From an uncultured Saccharospirillaceae bacterium (GTDB lineage: Bacteria > Pseudomonadota > Gammaproteobacteria > Pseudomonadales > Oceanobacteraceae): 64,000 nucleotides of DNA. The notes below the pieces were generated by a model. The model did not search any database. It saw only the letters and a program-made list of their open reading frames with translations, and was not told the DNA's origin. The position numbers and the translations under genes are program-made. The stretch spans positions 89,119 to 153,118 of the forward strand of contig CANMOZ010000009.1 of assembly GCA_947499545.1 (NCBI GenBank), given 5' to 3'. Positions 1 through 7,358 of the stretch are shown here, piece by piece. How positions within the stretch are numbered: position 1 is the first letter of the stretch; the number at the start of each line of letters is the position of its first letter.

Positions 1-137
1 AATACGATCAACAGAGACAGTCTAAAAGTCTTCATAAGCAGTAGTCAGGTCCATTTTCAAATGGCGGCAATCCAATGAAACTATCATCCATGAGGTCTTT
101 CGTTTGCAACAGAAACTGGCTAAGGTGCTGAATAAAC
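1..137 (+). other. interrupted remnant left of IS66
   Basis: No complete gene is visible. One plus-strand frame is open from about position 39 to the IS boundary and would continue past the element (after removal of one target duplication) through 2562-2574, stopping at the edge of the mini-IS at 2575. It encodes only about 38 residues, so it is either the tail of a decayed gene or non-coding. I do not recognise it. Confidence 0.3.
130..137. repeat. 8-bp target site duplication, left copy
   Basis: The octamer GAATAAAC directly precedes the left IS66 end and is repeated exactly at 2554-2561 after the right end. Eight base pairs is the duplication length known for the IS66 family, so this fixes both ends of the element. 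Confidence 0.9.
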
Positions 138-168
138 GTAAGCGATCAATCTCGATTAGGGTCGCTGT

Positions 169-1749
169 TTATGGTGTGATTTCCCAAGGCAGCAAGGCTT
201 CGTAATCTTCCAAGCTGAGAGCTTGCGGCAGTTGCTCGAGCAACATTTTTAAATAAGCATAGGGCTCTAAGCGGTTGGCTTTTGCGGTTTCAATCAGGGA
301 ATACAACAGGGCGCTGGCCCGTGCACCGGCTTGCGTATCACTGAACATCCAGTTTTTCCTACCTACCGCAAAGGGCCGGATGGCATTTTCGACGGGGTTA
401 TTGTCGATGTTGAGTCGGCCGTCCGTGATGTAAACCTGAAGTGCATCCCAGTGGTTATGAAGATACCCTAAGGCTTTACCCAATGCACTTTTGGGGAGGG
501 TCGTTTGCAAGGATTGATCGAGCCAAGTTCTGATTTTATCGAGTTGGGGTCGACTTTGCTGTTGTCGGAGGCGGTATCGCTCATCTGGGGTTAACGATTG
601 GATCTGTTGTTCTATGACATAGAGTTTTCGTATCAGCTGCACGCCCATCCCCGCTTTGCCGATTTTGCCTTTAGGCGTTTTGGCCACCTTGTCGGCTTCG
701 ACGAATTTACGACGCGCGTGGGCCCAGCACCCAAGAGTGGTGATACCCTCGCGCTGCCCAATACTCTGATAAGCGGCATAGCCATCCGTCTGCAAATACC
801 CTTTATATTCACCCAAGAGCGTTGCAATGACGTCCGCACTTCGGCTTGGGAAATAGTCGAATAACACAATGGGACAATCGGGATCCCCTGTTTTTCGTAC
901 CCACATATAGCTTTTGGTTGAGGCCTCTCTGCCCGGTTCTTTGAGCACCTGTACCGAGGTCTCGTCCATATGGAGGTAGCCGCTGTCGAGCAGGCGCTCT
1001 TGCAATAGGTTATACAGCGGCTGGAGGATGCGACTCGCTTTCATGATCCATTGAGCCAGAGTGTTGCGTGGCAGGTGGATATCGAGTCGTTTAAACATGA
1101 CCTCTTGACGATATAAGGGCAGCGCATCTTGAAACTTGGCTGTGATGACGTAAGCCAAGAGCCCAGGAGAAGCGTTGCTTTTTGGGATCGGCTGTAGAGG
1201 CATGGAAGCCGCTGTCGGTGCGGAGGAGCAGTCTTGACACACATACTGTTTACGCCGATGCTGAATCACTTGGATTTGAGCGGGAATAATATCAAGCTGT
1301 TCACTCACCTGATCACCGATGTAGGTTTTCTGGCAACCACAGCTACAGATTTTATCTGATGCTTCCAGATCGTGTTCTTGCACCACGCGCGGCAGATGCC
1401 CGGGTAAAGGCTTGCGACCTCTTGTGGGTTTGGAAACAGTGGCCGTATTATTTGACGGTTCGGAGGGTTCCGTGACTTCCTCTGGACACTCATGCTCTTC
1501 TGAATGTTCACTGAGTTGCTCGGCTTCATCAAACAACTCACACTGCCCTGGATCCTTTTCGCTGCTTTTACCAAACCGCTTGAGATTGGCCAGGCGAAGT
1601 TTTTCTTCTAATAATTGAATGTGCTGTAGTAAACCGGTTTCAACGTTCTTCCACTGAGTTTGCTGTACTAAAATCTGCTGTTTTAATACAGAAACATCGT
1701 CTGATAGGTCGTTGAGTTCAAGCGTTTTCATAGGGTCACATTTTACCAT
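169..1749 (-). CDS. tnpC: IS66 transposase TnpC
   Basis: DDE transposase of the IS66 family, the enzyme that cuts and joins the element ends. From the N-terminus (526 residues) there is a leucine-rich coiled region (about 20-55), an acidic and proline-rich linker, a zinc-binding segment (cysteines 135, 137, 139 and CQDC at 171-174), and the catalytic core. In the core D262 lies in HMDET, D322 in QTDGY and E454 in NNPVEN; these fit the DDE triad. The length matches the family. ATG codons 1 and 7 are both possible starts and neither has a strong ribosome site. It follows tnpB by 41 bp. Intact, so probably functional. Confidence 0.95.
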   Translation of the reverse strand: MVKCDPMKTLELNDLSDDVSVLKQQILVQQTQWKNVETGLLQHIQLLEEKLRLANLKRFGKSSEKDPGQCELFDEAEQLSEHSEEHECPEEVTEPSEPSNNTATVSKPTRGRKPLPGHLPRVVQEHDLEASDKICSCGCQKTYIGDQVSEQLDIIPAQIQVIQHRRKQYVCQDCSSAPTAASMPLQPIPKSNASPGLLAYVITAKFQDALPLYRQEVMFKRLDIHLPRNTLAQWIMKASRILQPLYNLLQERLLDSGYLHMDETSVQVLKEPGREASTKSYMWVRKTGDPDCPIVLFDYFPSRSADVIATLLGEYKGYLQTDGYAAYQSIGQREGITTLGCWAHARRKFVEADKVAKTPKGKIGKAGMGVQLIRKLYVIEQQIQSLTPDERYRLRQQQSRPQLDKIRTWLDQSLQTTLPKSALGKALGYLHNHWDALQVYITDGRLNIDNNPVENAIRPFAVGRKNWMFSDTQAGARASALLYSLIETAKANRLEPYAYLKMLLEQLPQALSLEDYEALLPWEITP

Positions 1750-1790
1750 AACTCCCAGAAAAAATAACTCATAAAAACTTAAAAAACCCT

Positions 1791-2147
1791 TTAAAAACAG
1801 GCGGCCATTGTCATCGATTGATGTGGTTTATTGTGAAAAACATCAAGTCCATCTAACAGCCAATTGAGTTCTTTCCCGGTGAGAGGGTGCGGATGGGCTT
1901 GGGAGGTTTTTAACCATTTAAAGCGTTCTTGTTCTAAGCGTTTGTACCAGAGCACAAACCCATTGCGCTCCCAACACAAGAGCTTCACTTTGTCTCGTTG
2001 ACGATTGCAAAACACAAACACGGCGGGCATCAACGGATCCAATTGCATCTCCTGTTGTACAATGGCGGCTAACCCATCGATGGACTTACGCATATCCACC
2101 GGGCTTCGATGCAAATAAACGGATACGTCTTGTAACGGGCGAATCAC
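1791..2147 (-). CDS. tnpB: IS66 accessory protein TnpB
   Basis: The middle protein of IS66 elements, about 118 residues, required for transposition by an unclear mechanism. I place the start at the GTG at 2147, which overlaps the tnpA stop as GTGA, rather than at the frame's first ATG far inside tnpA. This gives the usual family length and suggests translational coupling. The motifs SPVDMRKSIDGL near the N-terminus and FCNRQRDKVKLLCWERNGF in the centre are typical of TnpB (IS66 ORF2). Confidence 0.93.
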   Translation of the reverse strand: MIRPLQDVSVYLHRSPVDMRKSIDGLAAIVQQEMQLDPLMPAVFVFCNRQRDKVKLLCWERNGFVLWYKRLEQERFKWLKTSQAHPHPLTGKELNWLLDGLDVFHNKPHQSMTMAACF

Positions 2148-2470
2148 AACCAACCACCGGACTTGAGATGGGTTAAAACGTCCGCCAAGGATGCAACCGG
2201 CGTTTTGAGCGTGAGTGAGGCTAGCTGAATCTCTATGATCGGAGTGAATGAATTCAAGACGGTTTGCCCGGGCGTTAAACACATAAAGGCTGCTGATGAA
2301 TGATCACTCGAGGCGGCCTCATGAGAGGCGACCCGAAATTTTTTGATCCAGTATCCAAAGGCATGCAAGTTAATATCGCGTTGTTGGCAGAAGCTTTTTT
2401 GGGTTAAACCGGAGTGGCGCCATTCATCAATAACGGACTGCCAGTGAGCTTGTTTGGGTGTAAGGGACAT
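2144..2470 (-). CDS. tnpA: IS66 accessory protein TnpA
   Basis: First gene of the IS66 element, 108 residues. The N-terminal half (SVIDEWRHSGLTQKSFCQQ, then a second short helix ending in FGYWIKKFR) has the helix-turn-helix pattern of IS66 ORF1 proteins, which probably bind DNA. Its stop overlaps the tnpB GTG start by four bases. The C-terminal half is variable in the family and is not informative here. Confidence 0.9.
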   Translation of the reverse strand: MSLTPKQAHWQSVIDEWRHSGLTQKSFCQQRDINLHAFGYWIKKFRVASHEAASSDHSSAAFMCLTPGQTVLNSFTPIIEIQLASLTLKTPVASLADVLTHLKSGGWL

Positions 2471-2553
2471 GGTGAGGATCTCCGCTGGATGGGAGACGCC
2501 AAATTAAATCATCTAAGAAGATGTGAATAGCCTGTCCGAAATTGATCGCTTAC

Positions 2554-2561
2554 GAATAAAC
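2554..2561. repeat. 8-bp target site duplication, right copy
   Basis: GAATAAAC, identical to 130-137, immediately outside the right IS66 terminus. The next 13 bases (2562-2574) separate it from the inverted mini-element. Confidence 0.9.
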
Positions 2562-2574
2562 GTGGCTTTCAAGC

Positions 2575-2686
2575 GTAAGCGATCAATTTCGGACAGACTA
2601 TTCACATTTTAAGGATGATTACGAAGCCTTGCTAGCTTGGAAAATTACACCATAAAAAGCGGCCCTGATTGAGATTGACCGCTTAC
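2575..2686 (+). mobile_element. internally deleted IS66 relic (MITE-like)
   Basis: A 112-bp segment that begins with GTAAGCGATCAATTTCGG and ends in GACCGCTTAC, so both IS66-type ends are present in inverted orientation. Between them lies a short left-end stretch and then the last 14 codons of a tnpC gene (reading DDYEALLAWKITP then stop on the plus strand). This differs from the end of the intact element at about nine of 70 positions. It has the structure of a non-autonomous deletion derivative that the neighbouring transposase could still recognise. No clean 8-bp duplication flanks it. Confidence 0.8.
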
Positions 2687-2698
2687 GAAAACCCTCAC

Positions 2699-3058
2699 CT
2701 ATCGTCCCGTTTCAAAGAAAGCACTGGCTGAAACTGTTTCATACGTACTGTCGGCATAAAGAATGTTGGCAGACATTTTATATTCTCTATACGGCCTTAT
2801 CATTTTCCTACATCCTCTAACATTATTTGAACAGCTGCTATTGGATGGCATCCAGATAATCTCTGAAACGGGTTTTGTAATGTCTTTGATCCGCCAGATA
2901 GCTAGATTAGGATTGTTGTCCATTGTAAATTCAAAAGAAAAACATGAACCAGTAGACCAATGATCAACCTCTATCGTGTCAACCATACACTCCATATCTG
3001 CAGCTTGGGATAAAGCACTGATGGAACAGAACAATAAGGTGAGAGTCAGTTTCTTCAT
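2699..3058 (-). CDS. small exported cysteine-containing protein, unknown
   Basis: 119 residues with a clear Sec signal peptide (MKKLTLTLLFCSISALSQA, cleavage before ADMECM). The mature part has about 100 residues with five cysteines (in MECMV, GSCFS, SSCS and GCRK), so one or two disulfides are likely in the periplasm. There is no membrane segment after the signal and no family I recognise. It stands alone between the IS66 relic and dnaB. An AT-rich gap of about 130 bp without further genes follows upstream. Confidence 0.65.
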   Translation of the reverse strand: MKKLTLTLLFCSISALSQAADMECMVDTIEVDHWSTGSCFSFEFTMDNNPNLAIWRIKDITKPVSEIIWMPSNSSCSNNVRGCRKMIRPYREYKMSANILYADSTYETVSASAFFETGR

Positions 3059-3188
3059 ATCAAATCCATTTGATTTATTGAAGTTAGGTTAAGTCAAACT
3101 AGCAATATTTATAGACAGCAGCAATATATAACATTAGTCAAAGCAACATAGAGGCTCTAAAAGAGGGGGCACTTTTTAATAGATCCAC

Positions 3189-4556
3189 TTAGATGCCAGG
3201 AGATTCATCATAGCCACGAGCTAGATTCTCAAACCGAGTGTACTTCCCTAAAAAGGCCAAGCGGTCGGTCCCAATTTCACCATTACGGTGTTTTCCAATA
3301 ATAATTTCAGCAATGCCTTTGTCTTGAGATTCTTCGTTATACACTTCATCTCGATAAATAAAGGCAATTAAATCGGCATCCTGCTCAATCGCTCCAGATT
3401 CACGTAAGTCTGACATGACAGGGCGCTTATTTGGGCGTTGTTCAAGTGAGCGGTTGAGCTGAGACAACGCAATAATCGGGCAATTAAATTCTTTAGCAAT
3501 CGCTTTCAGCGAGCGTGAAATCTCTGAGATTTCTTGTGTTCTGCCTTCACTTTTACCAGAGACACGCATGAGCTGTAGGTAGTCGACCATCACAACCCCG
3601 AGTTCACCGTGTTGCCTAAATACCTGTCGGCATCGAGCACGCATTTCTTGCGGCGTTAGCGCAGGAGTGTCATCAACGTAGAGAGGTTTGTCTTTAAGCA
3701 TATTGAATGCGGTTGTCAGCTTTGGCCAATCTTCTTCCGACAGCTTACCACTGCGCATTTTACTTTGATCGATACGCCCAAGCGATGAGTACATCCTAAA
3801 TAGGATTGCTTCTTTGGGCATTTCCATGCTGAAGACCAGTGCGGGCTTTCCAGTTTTCACCACCGCATTTTCAATAATGTTCATGGCCAACGTAGTTTTA
3901 CCCATCGAAGGACGCGCTGCAATAATCACCATATCGGCAGGTTGTAAGCCACTGGTGCGGTCATCCAACTCGATAAAACCGGTCGTTAAACCTGTGACAT
4001 TGCCATCCTGGTTAAACAGCTCTTCAATTTTATCTAGCGTGCGCGACATGATGGGGTTTACGTGCTCAGGGCCGCCGTCTTTAGGGCCTCCCTCCACGAT
4101 TTCAGCAATGCGTTTTTCCGCATCACTGACAATATCTCGAGCGTCCCTACCCTGCGGATCAAAGGCAAGATCACTGATGTCGGTTGAAGCTTGTATCAAG
4201 CGACGCAGCACTGCTCGTTCTCGTACGATTTCTGCATACGCCACGATATTCGCGATGGAAAGCGTTTCATCAACCAACGCCTGTAGATACTCAAATCCAC
4301 CAATTTCTGCGAGTAAATTACGTTCTTTTAATTCTTCTCGGAAGGTTAACAAGTCAAAGGGGGAGTCTTTTTCCGCTAACTCAGCGATCACATCGAACAG
4401 GCTTTGATGAGTGCCTAAATAAAAATCGCCGGTTGAAAGTTTATCCGCTACTTGCTCCCAAGCGCCGTTATTGATTAACAGCCCACCTAATACGGCTTTT
4501 TCAGCATCCGCACTGTGTGGCAAAACTTTAATGGGAGGAACAGACACGTCGTTCAT
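3189..4556 (-). CDS. dnaB: replicative DNA helicase DnaB
   Basis: Hexameric 5'-3' helicase of the replication fork, loaded at oriC and partner of primase. The 455-residue length is normal for the family. The N-terminal domain (about 12-115) is followed by a linker and the RecA-like core (about 185-450) with Walker A ARPSMGKTT at 214-222, the VVMVDYLQL Walker B region and the conserved SDLRESGAIEQDAD block. No intein is present. The gene lies downstream of the rpsF-rpsR-rplI cluster, the usual order in gammaproteobacteria, but is separated from rplI by a probable attenuating hairpin. Confidence 0.98.
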   Translation of the reverse strand: MNDVSVPPIKVLPHSADAEKAVLGGLLINNGAWEQVADKLSTGDFYLGTHQSLFDVIAELAEKDSPFDLLTFREELKERNLLAEIGGFEYLQALVDETLSIANIVAYAEIVRERAVLRRLIQASTDISDLAFDPQGRDARDIVSDAEKRIAEIVEGGPKDGGPEHVNPIMSRTLDKIEELFNQDGNVTGLTTGFIELDDRTSGLQPADMVIIAARPSMGKTTLAMNIIENAVVKTGKPALVFSMEMPKEAILFRMYSSLGRIDQSKMRSGKLSEEDWPKLTTAFNMLKDKPLYVDDTPALTPQEMRARCRQVFRQHGELGVVMVDYLQLMRVSGKSEGRTQEISEISRSLKAIAKEFNCPIIALSQLNRSLEQRPNKRPVMSDLRESGAIEQDADLIAFIYRDEVYNEESQDKGIAEIIIGKHRNGEIGTDRLAFLGKYTRFENLARGYDESPGI

Positions 4557-4586
4557 AGCCTTTCAACAACCTATCAGATGAGCATG

Positions 4587-4638
4587 AAAAAAGACCCTAT
4601 CAATAGCGCTGACATACAGCAAAATCAATGGGTCTTTT
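4587..4638 (-). terminator. possible terminator/attenuator between rplI and dnaB
   Basis: On the minus strand an AAAAGACCC arm and a GGGTCTTTTTT arm are separated by about 32 bases, giving a G+C-containing stem that runs into a U tract. It sits in the gap between the rplI stop and the dnaB start, so it may partly uncouple dnaB from ribosomal protein transcription. The long loop makes it weak. Confidence 0.45.
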
Positions 4639-4681
4639 AAGTGACCTCTAAATGAGATCACCAGCGGTATGTCAATTCGAC

Positions 4682-5131
4682 TTACTCTTCAGGCACAACG
4701 TGCACAGTCAAAGAAGTGTGAACTTCTGGGTGCAATTGCAAGCCAATTTCGTAAGTACCGATCTGACGAATAGTACCATTGGGTAGACGAATTTCAGATT
4801 TCTGAACTTCAACACCTGTTGAGCTGATCAGATCAGCCAAGTCACGTGTACCAATAGAACCGAAAAGCTTACCTTCGTCACCGGCTTTAACAGCCAAAGT
4901 CAATTCAACGTCAGCCACAGCTTCACTGCGCTTTTGAGCAACACTGAGCTTCTCAGCAGCTGCTTTCTCAAGTTCAGCACGACGCTGGTTGAAAGACTCA
5001 ACGTTTTCCTTAGTAGCAGGCACAGCCTTGCCAAAAGGAATTAGGAAGTTACGACCGTAACCTGCTTTTACTTTAACTTGCTCACCAAGCTTACCCAGCT
5101 TAGTTACATTTTCAAGAAGGATAATATCCAT
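4682..5131 (-). CDS. rplI: 50S ribosomal protein L9
   Basis: 149 residues starting at MDIILLENV, the conserved L9 N-terminus. The open frame extends nine codons further upstream, but the internal ATG at 5131 is preceded by GGTGAT and gives the standard length. The N-terminal RNA-binding domain has the GKLGEQVKVKAGYGRNFLIP motif. A long helix (about 40-75) and a C-terminal domain follow. L9 binds 23S rRNA near the L1 stalk and helps keep the reading frame. It follows the membrane protein gene closely. Confidence 0.98.
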   Translation of the reverse strand: MDIILLENVTKLGKLGEQVKVKAGYGRNFLIPFGKAVPATKENVESFNQRRAELEKAAAEKLSVAQKRSEAVADVELTLAVKAGDEGKLFGSIGTRDLADLISSTGVEVQKSEIRLPNGTIRQIGTYEIGLQLHPEVHTSLTVHVVPEE

Positions 5132-5158
5132 AACATCACCTATAAAGTTACAGGGCAC

Positions 5159-6097
5159 CTAGGATGCCGTGTCATTCCATCGCTTGCGGAAGTTAAAAAA
5201 GCTATCCATCCAAGCCATAGAAATTAGTAACAAAGACAGTACGGGCAAAAGAAGCCACATACTCACGTAAAAAATCACCAGTAGCAGCCAAGAGCGCATG
5301 GTTTCTGAACGGTTGCCCGTCTGGGCACTGTCTGCTGAAGACTGCCCAATAGCACCATGAACCAAGGCCAGCCCAGCCACCAAGCACAGCCAGTACAAAC
5401 CTGGTAAAAGCACACCCATCAGCGGATGAATCTTAGACCAGGTAAACAGCAATAGGAGCGTTGTTAACACCAACCACTTTGGCAGAATCAATGCGTGAAA
5501 CTCACGCTGGAAACCACCCGGGTTGTACAACATCGCTTGCCAGTGACGCCCAACAAAGAGTGCAAGACAGGCTTGCATCATCAGGCCAGCAGCCAAAGCT
5601 CCTAACATGATGGGGCGAACGAGCGGCGAAACCTCACTCATAACAGCCGAGGATTGCTCACCCAATTGCTGTTTCAGCATTCCCTCTAAACTCGACAGCA
5701 GCGTTTGTTGGTCAGTTTCCGTCCATAAACTGTGCACCTGGTCAAATCCCAGCACGAGTAATACGGCTGGAACGAGAGCCGCCACAACCACGGACATCAA
5801 TGGCAACGTCTTAAGCAGTGTTGCCATAAAGATGCTGAGCAACAGGGGGAAAATCACTGCGGGAGAACCCGCATAAACTGCCCCAAATGCCGCTGCTATC
5901 AGAGCGACCGCGACAACGGGTAATGCGCGATTCAAACCATGCCTTAGCACAACCAAAGCCAGCACTGCCGCACTGATTATGCTAGAGACCATTGATAAAG
6001 CACCAAGCTCATCAATGGGGGGAACACAGGCACCGATTGCAGCTACCAGAGTGGCCTCACGCGGGCCTTTCATTACCCAAGCGGCCAAAGCTCGCAT
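5159..6097 (-). CDS. multi-pass membrane protein of the rpsR-rplI cluster (DUF2232-like)
   Basis: 312 residues with about eight hydrophobic segments (for example around 33-50, 58-75, 80-115, 165-185, 205-225, 228-250 and 268-300), so an inner-membrane protein. A gene for such a protein lies between rpsR and rplI in Pseudomonas and relatives. The family resembles YybS/DUF2232, whose biochemical role is unknown. It is 17 bp downstream of rpsR and 27 bp before the rplI start, so almost certainly cotranscribed. The family assignment rests on position and topology, not on a diagnostic motif. Confidence 0.8.
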   Translation of the reverse strand: MRALAAWVMKGPREATLVAAIGACVPPIDELGALSMVSSIISAAVLALVVLRHGLNRALPVVAVALIAAAFGAVYAGSPAVIFPLLLSIFMATLLKTLPLMSVVVAALVPAVLLVLGFDQVHSLWTETDQQTLLSSLEGMLKQQLGEQSSAVMSEVSPLVRPIMLGALAAGLMMQACLALFVGRHWQAMLYNPGGFQREFHALILPKWLVLTTLLLLFTWSKIHPLMGVLLPGLYWLCLVAGLALVHGAIGQSSADSAQTGNRSETMRSWLLLVIFYVSMWLLLPVLSLLLISMAWMDSFFNFRKRWNDTAS

Positions 6098-6114
6098 GGT
6101 CCACTCCTAGTCTA

Positions 6115-6342
6115 TTACTCGTGACGATCGGTGTATGGCAACAAAGCGATGTAACGCGCGCGCTTGATGGCGGTCGCCAATTGACGCTGATATTTTGCTT
6201 TAGTGCCAGTGATACGGCTAGGTACGATTTTACCGGTTTCGGTAATGTAACCTTTCAGCGTATCCAGATCTTTATAATCGATCTCTTTAATGCCTTCCGC
6301 TGAGAAACGGCAGTATTTACGACGGCGAAAAAAACGAGCCAT
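6115..6342 (-). CDS. rpsR: 30S ribosomal protein S18
   Basis: 75 residues, the normal length. The signature [21 protein letters not shown] and the following [14 protein letters not shown] are characteristic of S18, which pairs with S6 on the platform of the small subunit. It lies 13 bp after rpsF, as expected for translational coupling of the S6:S18 heterodimer. Confidence 0.98.
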   Translation of the reverse strand: MARFFRRRKYCRFSAEGIKEIDYKDLDTLKGYITETGKIVPSRITGTKAKYQRQLATAIKRARYIALLPYTDRHE

Positions 6343-6355
6343 GACAGTCTCCTTA

Positions 6356-6781
6356 TTAATCTTCAGCTAGATCATCGTCAGCATCTTCAACTAAATCATC
6401 TTCAGCTGCTTCTGCTTTCGCTTGCTCAATCAATGCGTCGTCTTTACGACGATCTTGACGGCTTTCAGCCGCTTTGATTGGAGAGACGTCTGTAATCGCT
6501 TCTTTACGGCGTACAACCATGCTACGTAGCACAGCGTCGTTGAAACGGAAGGTGTTGTTCAGTTCTTCCAACGTTTCGTTGTCGCACTCAACGTTCAGCA
6601 TCACATAGTGTGCTTTGTGAACTTTCTGGATTGGGAAAGCCAGATGACGGCGACCCCAGTCTTCTAGACGATGAACTTGACCACCAGACGCTGTCACAGT
6701 GCCAGTGTAACGTTCGATCATTGAAGGAACTTGTTCGCTCTGATCTGGATGTACCAGAAATACGATCTCATAATGACGCAT
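6356..6781 (-). CDS. rpsF: 30S ribosomal protein S6
   Basis: 141 residues beginning [17 protein letters not shown], the conserved S6 start. The body contains [16 protein letters not shown] and [10 protein letters not shown]. The C-terminus is an acidic tail ending in [15 protein letters not shown], the tail type that RimK can extend with glutamate in E. coli. An AAGGAG site precedes the start. First gene of the cluster. Confidence 0.98.
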   Translation of the reverse strand: MRHYEIVFLVHPDQSEQVPSMIERYTGTVTASGGQVHRLEDWGRRHLAFPIQKVHKAHYVMLNVECDNETLEELNNTFRFNDAVLRSMVVRRKEAITDVSPIKAAESRQDRRKDDALIEQAKAEAAEDDLVEDADDDLAED

Positions 6782-7358
6782 ACGGTCTCCTTATGGGTTC
6801 TAGCCTCCCCCTGAGATATGGGTAAGGCAAGGAGTTAGGTGTAATCACACACTTCACTGGCAAAGCCAACAGACTCAGCGCAAGAAGCGGGGTGAGCAGC
6901 CTACCCGATCATTGTGCAAAAGGCAACCAATGCCTACGCCTGTATTGCAATGCAGCGGTTGCTGACTCTGTTGCAAAAACTGAGGGGCTTCATGATTCGC
7001 TGCTTGCTAAGAAGCTAGAGTCCAAATTGACGCGTTAACGTTCGAATAAGTGCAATCCTACCCTGATGCCCAGGCCATAACACCAGAAGGACATTTGGCC
7101 TTTGCGAAACATCCGCATTCCTGCCTCCCTATTTCCGATCAAGATTATGATCGGGCAAAATAGTACTGACGGATATTTGCAACGGTGCCCTTTTCTTAGA
7201 CTGCTCTCGTCTTTCGTACAGATTAACAATCAATCTTCCACATCTTTACTAACCTGATACCACCATCAAGCGAGTCATCTCTGCGTCGATGACAAGCTAA
7301 TTAAACTCAAACGGTATAACTGTCTACTCGTTGATAAACATGACATGGAGTCATTCTC
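6782..7358. other. intergenic region, rpsF leader and promoter side of lipoprotein gene
   Basis: 577 bp without a convincing gene. The part next to rpsF must hold the promoter and leader of the ribosomal operon; I looked for an S6:S18 autoregulatory leader motif and cannot confirm one. The part from about 7120 holds one copy of a hairpin repeat (7123-7163). A 64-codon minus frame at 7035-7229 has no coding signature. Confidence 0.5.
7123..7163. repeat. hairpin repeat, copy A
   Basis: Starts CCTCCCTATTTCCGAT and folds as TATTTCCGATCA / TGATCGGGCAAAATA around a small AGATTA loop. It shares the CCTCCC-TATTTCCGAT arm and an ATTA-containing loop with copies at 10061-10101 and 10806-10847. Confidence 0.5.

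Larger units (their letters stand above)
138..2553 (-). mobile_element. complete IS66-family insertion sequence
   Basis: A 2416-bp element bounded by inverted ends that both read GTAAGCGATCAAT inwards (138 onward, and 2553 backward) and flanked by exact 8-bp direct repeats. It carries the three genes tnpA, tnpB and tnpC of a canonical IS66, all on the minus strand with tnpA first. All three frames are intact and the duplications are identical, so it looks recently inserted and potentially active. A degenerate, inverted relative begins 21 bp beyond its right end. Confidence 0.95.

Noticed and set aside
6782-6900. S6:S18 autoregulatory leader upstream of rpsF
   Set aside because: No convincing match to the known leader structure could be read by eye; a covariance-model search would decide.
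7035-7229. 64-codon minus-strand frame in the rpsF upstream gap
   Set aside because: Overlaps a hairpin repeat and shows no coding signature.
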